Shown: piece by piece, positions 8,238-15,835 of the stretch
Layout: the number at the start of each line of letters is the position of its first letter
Numbering within the stretch: position 1 is the stretch's first letter
DNA from: Streptomyces sp. NBC_00102
GTDB lineage: Bacteria; Actinomycetota; Actinomycetes; Streptomycetales; Streptomycetaceae
Reading direction: 5' to 3'
DNA: 64,000 bases
NCBI RefSeq assembly: GCF_026343115.1
Contig: NZ_JAPEMC010000001.1
Span: 2,914,001 to 2,978,000, forward strand
Translations under genes and position numbers: made by a program
Notes under the pieces: model-generated
Database searches by the model: none
What the model saw: only the letters and a program-made list of their open reading frames with translations
What the model was told of the DNA's origin: nothing

Positions 8238-8852
8238 TCAGGGCGCGCGGCGCAGCCCCACGGTGGACCAGCGCACGCCGGAGCGGCCGTGCAGATCCGC
8301 CCGCCCGCTGAGGTGCACCGCGCTGAGGCCCTGCTCCCGGGCCAGCCCGACCGTCTCGTCGACGGAAACGTCGAACATCCGCCGGCCCGCCGGTACGGGC
8401 CCGTGCCGCAGGGTCAGCACCACCAGCCCCCCGGGGGCCGTCACCCGCCCCAGCGTCTCCATCCCCGCCGCACGCTCGTCCTCGTCCAGATGCATCCACA
8501 CGGCGGTCAGCAGCACCAGGTCGAACCGCCGCCCCGACGCCCGTACCGCCCGCAGCTCCGGCAGCTCGTCGTCCAGCCACTCGACCGGCCGCGCCGCGTG
8601 GATCACCCGCCCCCGCTCCCGCAGTTCGGCCGTCGGCTCCACCGCCACCACCGTGTGCCCGAGCGCCGACAGCGCGGCAGCGTCCCGCCCGCTCCCCGCC
8701 CCGATGTCCAGCACCGAACTGGGCCGTTCGGGATACAGCGCCAACGCCTCGCCGTGCACATCGGCGAAGGTCACACTCTCGTACTGCTCCACCAGCACCT
8801 CGGCCGCCTCGGCGTAACCCGACGTGCTCGCACCGCTGTTGAGACCAGCCAC
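8238..8852 (-). CDS. Class I SAM-dependent methyltransferase
   Basis: About 204 residues with a Rossmann methyltransferase core. Motif I is VLDIGAGSGRDAAAL, the acidic end of strand 2 is VVAVEPT, and motif IV lies in FDLVLLTAVWMHL, followed by APGGLVVLTLRHG. The family transfers the methyl group of S-adenosylmethionine; the substrate cannot be read from sequence. Length is typical of small-molecule methyltransferases. A GTG start at 8852 preceded by ggagtgg was preferred; ATG at 8891 would add 13 Gly/Arg-rich residues. The gene is 110 bp from the pentapeptide-repeat gene and points the same way, so co-transcription is possible. Confidence 0.88.
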   Translation of the reverse strand: MAGLNSGASTSGYAEAAEVLVEQYESVTFADVHGEALALYPERPSSVLDIGAGSGRDAAALSALGHTVVAVEPTAELRERGRVIHAARPVEWLDDELPELRAVRASGRRFDLVLLTAVWMHLDEDERAAGMETLGRVTAPGGLVVLTLRHGPVPAGRRMFDVSVDETVGLAREQGLSAVHLSGRADLHGRSGVRWSTVGLRRAP

Positions 8853-9059
8853 TCCCACTCCACTCCCTCGCCCGCGCCGACCGACCCGCATGCCGTGACG
8901 AGTTCTCCTCGTGTCGAGCGACCGTATCGCCGCCGGTGAGGACCAGCCCCTGGAACGGCCCTTCGGTCACGTCGAACCCGACCGCCTCTCCGCCTGGGCC
9001 GGGGCCACCGCGAGCCGGCCCGGATTTCCGGAGGTGGCCGATCCGCGACCCCGTCTGGC

Positions 9060-9539
9060 CTACCGCGCCCCGCCCAGCCGGCCCAGCGCCTCGTCGGTCA
9101 GCCGGTACACGGTCCACTCGTCCTGCGGGCGGGCACCCAGGGACTCGTAGAAGCCGATGGACGGGGTGTTCCAGTTGAGCACCGACCACTCCAGACGGCC
9201 GTAGCCACGGTCCACGCAGATACGGGCGAGCTCGGTCAGCAACGCCTTGCCGTGGCCGCCCCCGCGACGCTCGGGGCGCACGTAGAGATCTTCGAGGTAG
9301 ATGCCGTGGACACCGCGCCACGTCGAGAAGTTGAGGAACCACAGCGCGAACCCGACCGTCTCGCCGTCCTCGTCGGAGACAGCGATGTGGGCGTAAGCAG
9401 CCGGCCGCTCACCGAAGAGCGCCTCGTGCAGCTGCTCCTCGGTCGCCTGCGCCTCGTCGAGCGCCTTCTCGTATGCGGCCAGCTCACGAACCATGGCGTG
9501 GATGGCGGGGACGTCTGCTGCGGTGGCGTTACGAATCAT
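9060..9539 (-). CDS. GNAT family N-acetyltransferase
   Basis: A 159-residue GNAT acetyltransferase of the spermidine/diamine acetyltransferase-like subgroup. It begins IRNATAADVPAIHAMVRELA, carries the acetyl-CoA pyrophosphate loop RPERRGGGHGKALL (motif A) and ends with the NWNTPSIGFYESLGA motif typical of SSAT-like enzymes. It would acetylate a primary amine with acetyl-CoA. Length is normal. It precedes the CRISPR array by about 50 bp; no functional link is implied. The 170-bp stretch between this gene and the methyltransferase contains only a weak opposite-strand frame. Confidence 0.9.
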   Translation of the reverse strand: MIRNATAADVPAIHAMVRELAAYEKALDEAQATEEQLHEALFGERPAAYAHIAVSDEDGETVGFALWFLNFSTWRGVHGIYLEDLYVRPERRGGGHGKALLTELARICVDRGYGRLEWSVLNWNTPSIGFYESLGARPQDEWTVYRLTDEALGRLGGAR

Positions 9540-9590
9540 GGGGGCAGCGTAGACGCGGCGGGTGGCGGGGTGGGTGCCTGGGAGGGCGGG

Positions 9591-10046
9591 GGAAGCAGCC
9601 CCGCGCGCGCGGGGAGCACGAAGCAGGTGACGTCAGAGGCTAGCTCCGGGAGGGACCATCCCCGCACGCGCGGGGAGCACGACGTCCCGCCCGGGCGCGC
9701 GCTGTCCGCCCGGGGACCATCCCCGCACGCGCGGGGAGCACGACGTCCCGCCCGGGCGCGCGCTGTCCGCCCGGGGACCATCCCCGCACGCGCGGGGAGC
9801 ACCTTCTGAGCGTTCGAGACGGCGAGCTTGGCGAGGGACCATCCCCGCACGCGCGGGGAGCACGCGGGTCCTTTCCGGGGAGCGGCGGGCCGGGGGGGAC
9901 CATCCCCGCACGCGCGGGGAGCACAACCAGGGTGAGCCGTACGTGGTCCCCGCCGAGGGACCATCCCCGCACGCGCGGGGAGCACCTGTACGTCGCCGTG
10001 AAGTACGGCGGCTACTCGGGACCATCCCCGCACGCGCGGGGAGCAC
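9591..10046 (-). CRISPR. Type I-E-like CRISPR array, 8 repeats and 7 spacers, no adjacent cas genes
   Basis: Eight 29-bp repeats lie at 9591-9619, 9652-9680, 9713-9741, 9774-9802, 9835-9863, 9896-9924, 9957-9985 and 10018-10046, separated by seven spacers of exactly 32 bp. Repeats 2-8 are identical. On the minus strand they begin GTGCTCCCC and carry the CCCCGCGCGTGCGGGG palindrome, as Streptomyces type I-E repeats do. Repeat 1 (9591) has four mismatches, marking it as the leader-distal end. The leader should therefore lie above 10046, with transcription on the minus strand. Spacers 2 and 3 (9681-9712 and 9742-9773) are identical. No cas gene is in the window, so interference proteins would have to act in trans. 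Confidence 0.97.
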
Positions 10047-10246
10047 TCTTTCTGACCTGCGGGTTCATCGCGCCGAGGACCCGGAATCGGCCAACTTCAC
10101 CGACTCCGACATATCAACCATTCCACCCAATCGCGTCCGCCAGGCATCCTCGGCCCCGCGCACCGCAGAGCCCCGCCCCAACAACCGCCCCCAGTCTCCC
10201 GCATGCGAGACGCCCGGGCCCGCAACTCCCGCTACAGGGAAGCAAA

Positions 10247-10285
10247 GTACGGGAGTACGGGAGTACGGGAATACGGGAGTACGGG
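10247..10285. repeat. Five tandem 8-bp units (gtacggga)
   Basis: Five head-to-tail copies of gtacggga, the fourth reading atacggga and the fifth lacking its last base. An octamer repeat cannot preserve a coding frame, consistent with its non-coding location. Confidence 0.85.
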
Positions 10286-10345
10286 CCGGACCAGACCCCC
10301 GCCGTATGCCGCCGCCCCGCGGAACAGCGACAGCAACAACGGCAA

Positions 10346-10409
10346 CGGCCCCGCGCCCACCGTGACGACGGAACGCCGGGGCGTTCGTCGTCCGTGGGGC
10401 GCGGGGCCG
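10346..10409 (-). terminator. Long hairpin terminator after the GH31 gene
   Basis: An extended inverted repeat: outer arms cggccccgcgccca and tggggcgcggggccg, inner arms gacgacg...ggcgttcgtcgtc. It lies about 35 bp past the stop of the GH31 gene and is very G/C-rich with no U-tract, as usual in Streptomyces. Confidence 0.75.
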
Positions 10410-10443
10410 CCCGTGTTCCGGTCGGGCCGCTACGCGCGGGGCG

Positions 10444-13400
10444 CTACCGCACGGTCACCGTGACCGCCGAGTGCACGGACTGGCTGGGAAGGGTGACGGT
10501 GAGGGTGCCCGTGGCGCTGTCCCAGTGGTACGCATCGCGGGAGAGGCGCTTGCCGTGGGCGGTGACCTCGGTGGGGGCGTGGGTGGTGCCCAGGAGGGAG
10601 AGGGTCCAGCGGCGGTTCTTGACCTGGCCCTTGTACGAGCCCTTGGCCGCGGCGATGGACACGGTCTTGAGCGTGTCCTTGCCCGAGCCCTTCTCCTTGT
10701 AGGAGACGGCCGTGGTGGCGTTCCGGTCCTTCGTCGTGGTGGTGCCGTCGTCCTCGTAGAGCTTGTACGAGCCGGAGGCGCCTGCGGCGATGGAGAGGGT
10801 CACGTCGGTCAGCGGGTTGCGGTCGTTGTCGGTGACATTCGTGGTGCGGGTGGGCATGATGCCGCCGGACTTGATGAAGACGGGCATCGTGTCGAGGGTG
10901 GTGGCCACGTCCTGCGTGGTGCCGCCCTGGTAGGTCTTGCCGGTGAAGTAGTCCGTCCACTGGCTGCCCGGCGGGAACCAGACCGAGGTGGTGGCGCTCT
11001 CGCCCGGCGTGGTCACCGGAGCGACCAGGACGTCGGAGCCGTAGAAGTACTCGCTGTCGGCCGCCGCGTAGGCCGTCGGCTCCTCGGGGTACTCCAGGTA
11101 GGTCGGGCGGACGATCGGTACGCCGGTCCGGTTCGCTTCCTCGGCGAGGGTGTAGGTGTAAGGCACCAGGTTCTCGCGGAGGTTGAGGAAGGCGTCGGCC
11201 GACTTGCGGGCCGCCGGGCCGTACTGCCAGGGCAGCCGGTCGCTGTGGTTGCTGTGCAGGCGGTCGACGGGCTGGAAGGTGCCGAGCTGGACCCAGCGGG
11301 CGTACAGGTCGTCGGGGAGCTTGTTGGTGCCCTTCTCCGAACCGGCGAGACCCGCCGTGTCGACGTGGCCGCCGATGTCGTGGGTGATGGAGGCCATGCC
11401 GGTCGCCGCAGACTCGCCCGGGGTGTAGCCGACCTCGAAGCGCAGCGTGCCCCAGGTGGAGAGGGTGTCACCGGTGAAGTGGAGGGTGGTGCGCTTGTCC
11501 GCCCACGGCCCGGTCGGCAGGGCCTGCTGGCCGCTGTATCCGCCGGCCTGGAGAGAGCCGTAGGCGCGGGACATGACGAAGCCGCGGCCGATGGCCCGGG
11601 CGGAGTCGTCGGCGTAACTCTGGTTGATCCACGCGTCGGGCGTCACGCCCTGCAGCGAGGACTGCGAGGAGTCGCAGCACCAGTCGAGCCACCAGAAGTC
11701 GACGCCCTGCTCGTCCATGGTCCGGTGCAGGTCCATGTAGGCCTTGAGCTGGTCGGCGTCGCCGAAGTCGAAGGTGTAGCAGTCGCTTCCGCAGGCGCCC
11801 TTGGCGAGCTTGCCCTTGGCGGTGGCCTGCGCCTGGGCGAACTGGGGGTCGGAACCCTGGATGCTCGGGTGCGTGTTGAGGGTGTTGTGCAGGCCCTGGC
11901 TGTCGGACCAGTCGAAGAACCCCTTGGCGTCGGGGAACTTGTTCTCGTCGATCTCCCAACCGCGCCAGGTGTCGACGGCCTTGAAGTCGGTGTCGGTCAC
12001 CAGCACGTCGAGGGGCACACCCTCCTTACGGAAGGCGGGCAGGATCGTGTTCTGGTAGTCGGCGGCCGTACGGTCGATGTACTCGGAGTACCAGACGCCG
12101 TAGGCCCAGGTGGGCAGCAGCGCCGGCGGGCCGGTCAGGGTGGCCAGGTCGGTCAGGCCCTGCTTGTAGTCGTGGCCGTAGCCGAAGACGTAACCGTCCT
12201 GGTAGGGAGCTCCGCCGTGGGTGGGGCGGGGGGTCACCTTCTTCGCCCCGGTGTCGTACAGGGCGGACGGTGAGTCGTCCAGCAGGTACCAGCCGTCCTG
12301 GCTGAGCAGGCCCGGTGTGGTGACGGGGGCCGCGTTGTCGCCGTTCACGCCGTCCAGGCCGCGGCGGTAGCCGCCGAGCGCGAGGTGAGGCTGCGGTGCG
12401 GCCGACTTCGGGGAGGCCACGGAGAGGGTGTCCGCGTTGATGTGGCAGCTGCCGCCGTCGGGGCAGCCGAGGGTGAGGTCATTGGCGCCCGCCTTGAGGG
12501 TGACGGGGACGGAGGCCGTCTGCCAGTCGTCCCAGTCCTTGGTGGCGGGGAGTTCCAGGGTGGCGGTCGACGGGGTGGACCCGGCCGCCGACCCGGTGGT
12601 CACCACGGAGGCGGTACGGGCCTGGTGGAGGCCGTCGCCGCCCTGGCCGTTGGCGTACCGCACCCGGAGCGTGTAGACGCCGTCCGCGGGGACGCCGACC
12701 ACGTGCGTGGTCAGGCCGGAGTTCTGGTTGAGCTCGGCGACGAAACCGTTGCCCGCGTACCCCTGGTGGTCCAGGGCTCCGGTGGCGCTGCCCGCCAGCC
12801 GGGCCGACTCCGCCTCGCAACTCGTGCCGTAGAGACAGTCCTTGATGGCGGTGGTGGCGGCGGAGGGGTACGAGTCGTCGTCGGCCGCCAACAGGGCGAC
12901 GCTGTCGACGTTCACCGAACCGGAGTCCGAGGCGGTCCGGGTCAGCGCCACCGTGTGCTGGCCCTTGGTGAGCTTCAGCTGCGCGGTGGCCTTGGCCCAG
13001 GTGTCCCAGCTCCCGGTGGCGGGCAGCTCGACCTTCTGCGGGGCGCCGCCGTCGACGGAGAGCGAGAGCGTGCGGGTCTCCGTCTTGCCGTCGCCACCCT
13101 GGGCGTTGGCGTAACGCAGAGCGAACCGGTAGGCACCGTCGGCACTGACATCGATGTCAGTGGAGACCGAACTGCCGGTCGCCTCGAAGCCCGCGGCGAA
13201 GGCCGCGCCGGTGTGGTCGCGATGGTCGGACGCGGTGCCGAGCCCTTCGAGCCGGAGGTCCTCCGCCTCGCACAGCGCGCCGAGCGCGCAGACGAGCCGC
13301 TGCCACGGGGCGGCGGTCACCGGCCGTGTACCCGCGTCGAGTTGGACGGAGAGGTTCTCGGCGTCGAACGGCCCGGAGCCGACCCGGTAGCGCAGGGTCA

Positions 13401-13731
13401 TCCCGCTCGTCCGGATGGTCAGCCAGCCGTCCTTCGTCCGCGCGGTGTAGGAGGCCGGGGTGAACCCGTCCCGCCCGATCGCGTTGAAGGTCGGCGCGTC
13501 GGTGAACTTGCCGTCGCCCGCGTACTCGGTACGGACCAGGGTCGGCGAGAGGATCTCGAAGCGGGCACCCCCGGAGGTGACGGTCGGTATCCGGACCGCG
13601 TGGTTCCCGCCGGCGGTGGCGGTTCCCGCGCCGGTCAGAGTCGTCGAGGCGGCCACGGCCAGGGCGGCGACCGTACCCGCTCTCCGGCGCACGCGTTGAC
13701 TTCCGGCACGGCTCTTCGATGCGGCTTCCAC
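10444..13731 (-). CDS. Secreted glycoside hydrolase family 31 with two embedded CBM35-like modules
   Basis: A 1095-residue exported alpha-glycosidase. A signal peptide (about residues 17-41) precedes the GH31 N-terminal beta domain (about 45-150). Two carbohydrate-binding-like modules follow, about 155-281 and 303-440, both with the YRF/YTLRVRYANxQGGDG signature of CBM6/35 folds. Then come the rest of the N-terminal domain, the TIM barrel and C-terminal beta domains. The nucleophile is Asp683 in FWWLDWCCD; the acid/base is probably the Asp in HFTGDTLSTW. GH31 members cleave alpha-glucosides, alpha-xylosides or related linkages; the exact substrate is not evident. The GTG start follows ggag with 7-nt spacing. 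The position of the binding modules inside the catalytic architecture is unusual. Confidence 0.92.
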   Translation of the reverse strand: MEAASKSRAGSQRVRRRAGTVAALAVAASTTLTGAGTATAGGNHAVRIPTVTSGGARFEILSPTLVRTEYAGDGKFTDAPTFNAIGRDGFTPASYTARTKDGWLTIRTSGMTLRYRVGSGPFDAENLSVQLDAGTRPVTAAPWQRLVCALGALCEAEDLRLEGLGTASDHRDHTGAAFAAGFEATGSSVSTDIDVSADGAYRFALRYANAQGGDGKTETRTLSLSVDGGAPQKVELPATGSWDTWAKATAQLKLTKGQHTVALTRTASDSGSVNVDSVALLAADDDSYPSAATTAIKDCLYGTSCEAESARLAGSATGALDHQGYAGNGFVAELNQNSGLTTHVVGVPADGVYTLRVRYANGQGGDGLHQARTASVVTTGSAAGSTPSTATLELPATKDWDDWQTASVPVTLKAGANDLTLGCPDGGSCHINADTLSVASPKSAAPQPHLALGGYRRGLDGVNGDNAAPVTTPGLLSQDGWYLLDDSPSALYDTGAKKVTPRPTHGGAPYQDGYVFGYGHDYKQGLTDLATLTGPPALLPTWAYGVWYSEYIDRTAADYQNTILPAFRKEGVPLDVLVTDTDFKAVDTWRGWEIDENKFPDAKGFFDWSDSQGLHNTLNTHPSIQGSDPQFAQAQATAKGKLAKGACGSDCYTFDFGDADQLKAYMDLHRTMDEQGVDFWWLDWCCDSSQSSLQGVTPDAWINQSYADDSARAIGRGFVMSRAYGSLQAGGYSGQQALPTGPWADKRTTLHFTGDTLSTWGTLRFEVGYTPGESAATGMASITHDIGGHVDTAGLAGSEKGTNKLPDDLYARWVQLGTFQPVDRLHSNHSDRLPWQYGPAARKSADAFLNLRENLVPYTYTLAEEANRTGVPIVRPTYLEYPEEPTAYAAADSEYFYGSDVLVAPVTTPGESATTSVWFPPGSQWTDYFTGKTYQGGTTQDVATTLDTMPVFIKSGGIMPTRTTNVTDNDRNPLTDVTLSIAAGASGSYKLYEDDGTTTTKDRNATTAVSYKEKGSGKDTLKTVSIAAAKGSYKGQVKNRRWTLSLLGTTHAPTEVTAHGKRLSRDAYHWDSATGTLTVTLPSQSVHSAVTVTVR

Positions 13732-13961
13732 AGCGCAACTCCGTTCATTTGTACGCCGGTTCGCGACTCGTCCCCGCCGCGTCGGCTACGTTCTCCACGT
13801 CTTTCCCACGTTGCAAACAGACACTCGGGATGCAGGAGAACACGGGCTCTCGCGCGGTGTCCATAACGCTGCACCGTCTGCCGCACGTGGGCAGCCGGGG
13901 CGACCAGGCCTTCGGCGACCACCCCGGGAGGCGGGGAGAGTTGAGGGTTGATGACTCACCG

Positions 13962-14942
13962 TCACCGACCGAGCAGCCGCCGGGCGATCTCGGCGTGGTC
14001 CGGGGCGAGGGTGTGCGCGCCGGACCTGCTGCGCCAGAGCACGTTCTGGAGGACCCGGCCCAGCGTCCAGGCGCGGGCCCGCTCACGGTCGTAACCGGGA
14101 CCGAGCGCCTCGCTGAGGGCGTCGAAGCGCCAGAGGACGTCCGCCGCGTCGAAGCGGTTGTCCAGGGCCGGGAAGAGCTCGAACCCGGGGTCGCCGGCGA
14201 GGGGCTTGGGGTCCAACGCGACCCACTCATGGGCGCGTTCCGTACCGGGGCGGCCGGCCAGGACGTTGTCGTAGTGCAGATCCCAGTGGAGCAGCCGGTC
14301 CCCCGGTTCGCCGGCCACCTCGCGCAGTGCCGCCGCGCAGTCCGCGACCAGCCGCCGCTCCTGGTCGTCGGCGAGCAGGGGCAGGGCGCGGGGCGCCTCC
14401 GCCAGCATCCGCGCCGCCATGTCCGCCAGCGTGCGCAGCCCCCGCGGCGCGGGTACGGCCACCAGCCGGGCCAGCGCCTGCGCGAGGACGCCCACCGCCT
14501 CATGGACGTCGGGGAGCGCCGACAGCGGCCGGTTCTCGTCCAGGCGCTCCAGCAGCATCGCGCCGGTCACCGGGTCGTGGTCGAGCAGCGCGACCGTCCC
14601 TGCCCCCGCCTCGCCCCAGACCCGCAGCGCGAGCGCCTCGCCCGCCGACTCCTCGTCCAGCAGCTGGAGTTTCAGCGCCGCCGGAAGGCCGGCCGGGACG
14701 CCCTCGCCCGGGACGCCTCCGCCCGGGACGCCCTCGCCCAGGGCGTCTTCGCCCGGGGAGCCGTCCCGGACCACCGGGAGGACCAGCGCGCACATCCCGT
14801 ACATCGGCGGGCCGTCGACGCGCAGCCCCCACTCCCGCACGTAGCGGGCGGCCAGCTCCGGCAGGGCGTCGGTGAACGCCCTGCCGGCCGCCCCGTTGAA
14901 CATGGTCTGGGTGGCGATCAGCTCTTCCGGGATGTCGATCAC
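13962..14942 (-). CDS. Aminoglycoside/streptomycin 6-phosphotransferase-like kinase
   Basis: A 326-residue APH(6)-type kinase-fold protein. The catalytic loop is LLHWDLHYDNVLAG and the metal-binding motif is WVALDPKPLAGDPGFELFPAL, both matching the streptomycin 6-kinase/hydroxyurea phosphotransferase family. It would transfer phosphate from ATP to a hydroxyl of a small molecule. In producers this can give self-resistance, but no streptomycin cluster is visible. Residues about 60-85 hold a low-complexity stretch of GEGVPGG-like repeats inserted in the N-lobe. GTG at 14942 was chosen because gatcggggg precedes it; the longer frame would overlap the divergent rhomboid-like gene start. Confidence 0.85.
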   Translation of the reverse strand: MIDIPEELIATQTMFNGAAGRAFTDALPELAARYVREWGLRVDGPPMYGMCALVLPVVRDGSPGEDALGEGVPGGGVPGEGVPAGLPAALKLQLLDEESAGEALALRVWGEAGAGTVALLDHDPVTGAMLLERLDENRPLSALPDVHEAVGVLAQALARLVAVPAPRGLRTLADMAARMLAEAPRALPLLADDQERRLVADCAAALREVAGEPGDRLLHWDLHYDNVLAGRPGTERAHEWVALDPKPLAGDPGFELFPALDNRFDAADVLWRFDALSEALGPGYDRERARAWTLGRVLQNVLWRSRSGAHTLAPDHAEIARRLLGR

Positions 14943-14977
14943 GCCCCCGATCGTAGGGCCGTGCGTCAATCGGGACC

Positions 14978-15685
14978 ATGGAGCGAAACCGCCCGGCAAC
15001 AGCCGTCGCCTCCGCGATCGGCGGCTGGATGGCCCGGGCCCCGGGCACGTACCTCTGGTTGACGGTCCTCCTCGTCACCACCCACCTGCTGGGTCCGCTG
15101 CTGCCCGCGGCCGAGGAGCTCGTCCGGGTGCCCGCACCCACCGACCCGCACGTCCTCGTGGACCGGCCGTTCCGCGTGTTCCTCGCCGGTCTGCTCTGGC
15201 TTCCGCAGGGCGGACACTGGGCGCTCTGCGCGGTGCTCTTCACCCTCCTCCACGCGCCCGCCGAACACTGGCTGGGAACGTGGCGGTGGTGCGCGGTGGT
15301 GGCCGTCGCGTACGTACCCGCCGGGCTGCTCGCGGAGGCCGTACTGCTCTGGGCGGTACGGCACGGGCACGCACCGCTCTCCGCGACCGACTCCCTCGTG
15401 TACGCCACCGATCAGGGGATCGCGGGGATCGCCGCGGTGCTCACCTACCGGCTGCCGCGCGTCTGGCGTTACGCGTACGCCTTCGCCGTCCTCGTCTTCT
15501 GCGGGGTCCCGCTGGGCGCCGGACCCGACGTGACCGACCTCGGCCGCTTCGCGGCGGCCCTCGCCGGACTGGCCTGCTACCCGCTGACCCGCAGGCCCCG
15601 ACCCCGGGCGGGACGCCCAACGCACCCCGTACGTGCGCCGGGTGGACGGCGGCCCCGCGAGACGGGACGGGCCGCGGCCCAGTAA
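14978..15685 (+). CDS. Rhomboid-like multi-pass membrane protein
   Basis: A 235-residue protein with about six hydrophobic helices (TYLWLTVLLVTTHLLGPLLP, RVFLAGLLWL, WALCAVLFTLLHAPAEH, WCAVVAVAYVPAGLLAEAVL, IAGIAAVLTY, YAYAFAVLVFCGVPLG), arranged like the small actinobacterial rhomboid-related family. The canonical catalytic GxSG serine motif is not obvious: the corresponding region reads TDSLVYATDQGIAGIAAV. Protease activity is therefore doubtful. The C-terminal 40 residues are basic and presumably cytosolic. The gene starts 36 bp from the divergent kinase gene, so the two promoters must overlap or lie inside the coding regions. Confidence 0.75.
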   Translation: MERNRPATAVASAIGGWMARAPGTYLWLTVLLVTTHLLGPLLPAAEELVRVPAPTDPHVLVDRPFRVFLAGLLWLPQGGHWALCAVLFTLLHAPAEHWLGTWRWCAVVAVAYVPAGLLAEAVLLWAVRHGHAPLSATDSLVYATDQGIAGIAAVLTYRLPRVWRYAYAFAVLVFCGVPLGAGPDVTDLGRFAAALAGLACYPLTRRPRPRAGRPTHPVRAPGGRRPRETGRAAAQ

Positions 15686-15835
15686 TCTCCCGCAACGGGC
15701 GGCACTTTCCCCATGAATGCTGTCCGCCGACGCGCCGGTCATCCCTACGCGTCGCCCCAACGCACCGGATCTCCCCGATGCCCCGGTCACCCCACCGCAC
15801 CGGATCTCCCCGACGCACCGGACAGCAGAGGCAGC

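Larger units (their letters stand above)
10047..10443. other. Intergenic region: probable CRISPR leader, 8-bp repeats, terminator
   Basis: This 397-bp gene-free stretch starts with a relatively A/T-rich segment next to the last CRISPR repeat (10047-10140), the expected leader position. It is followed by a short tandem repeat at 10247-10285 and the terminator of the GH31 gene at 10346-10409. I see no convincing coding frame; reading frames crossing it are extensions through the CRISPR repeats. Confidence 0.6.

Noticed and set aside
8911..9150. An 80-codon plus-strand frame between methyltransferase and GNAT genes
   Set aside because: The first 45 residues look mildly protein-like, but the rest runs antisense through the GNAT gene, and no family or ribosome-binding site is apparent.
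9536..10046. Long frames crossing the CRISPR array, with repeating residues such as CSPRVRGWS
   Set aside because: They are translations of the CRISPR repeats themselves.
10247..10285. The 8-bp repeats as part of a CRISPR array
   Set aside because: Units are too short, contiguous and without spacers.
10471..12273. A 600-codon plus-strand frame opposite the GH31 gene
   Set aside because: It is a GC shadow of the GH31 coding sequence with Val/Gly/Arg-rich composition.
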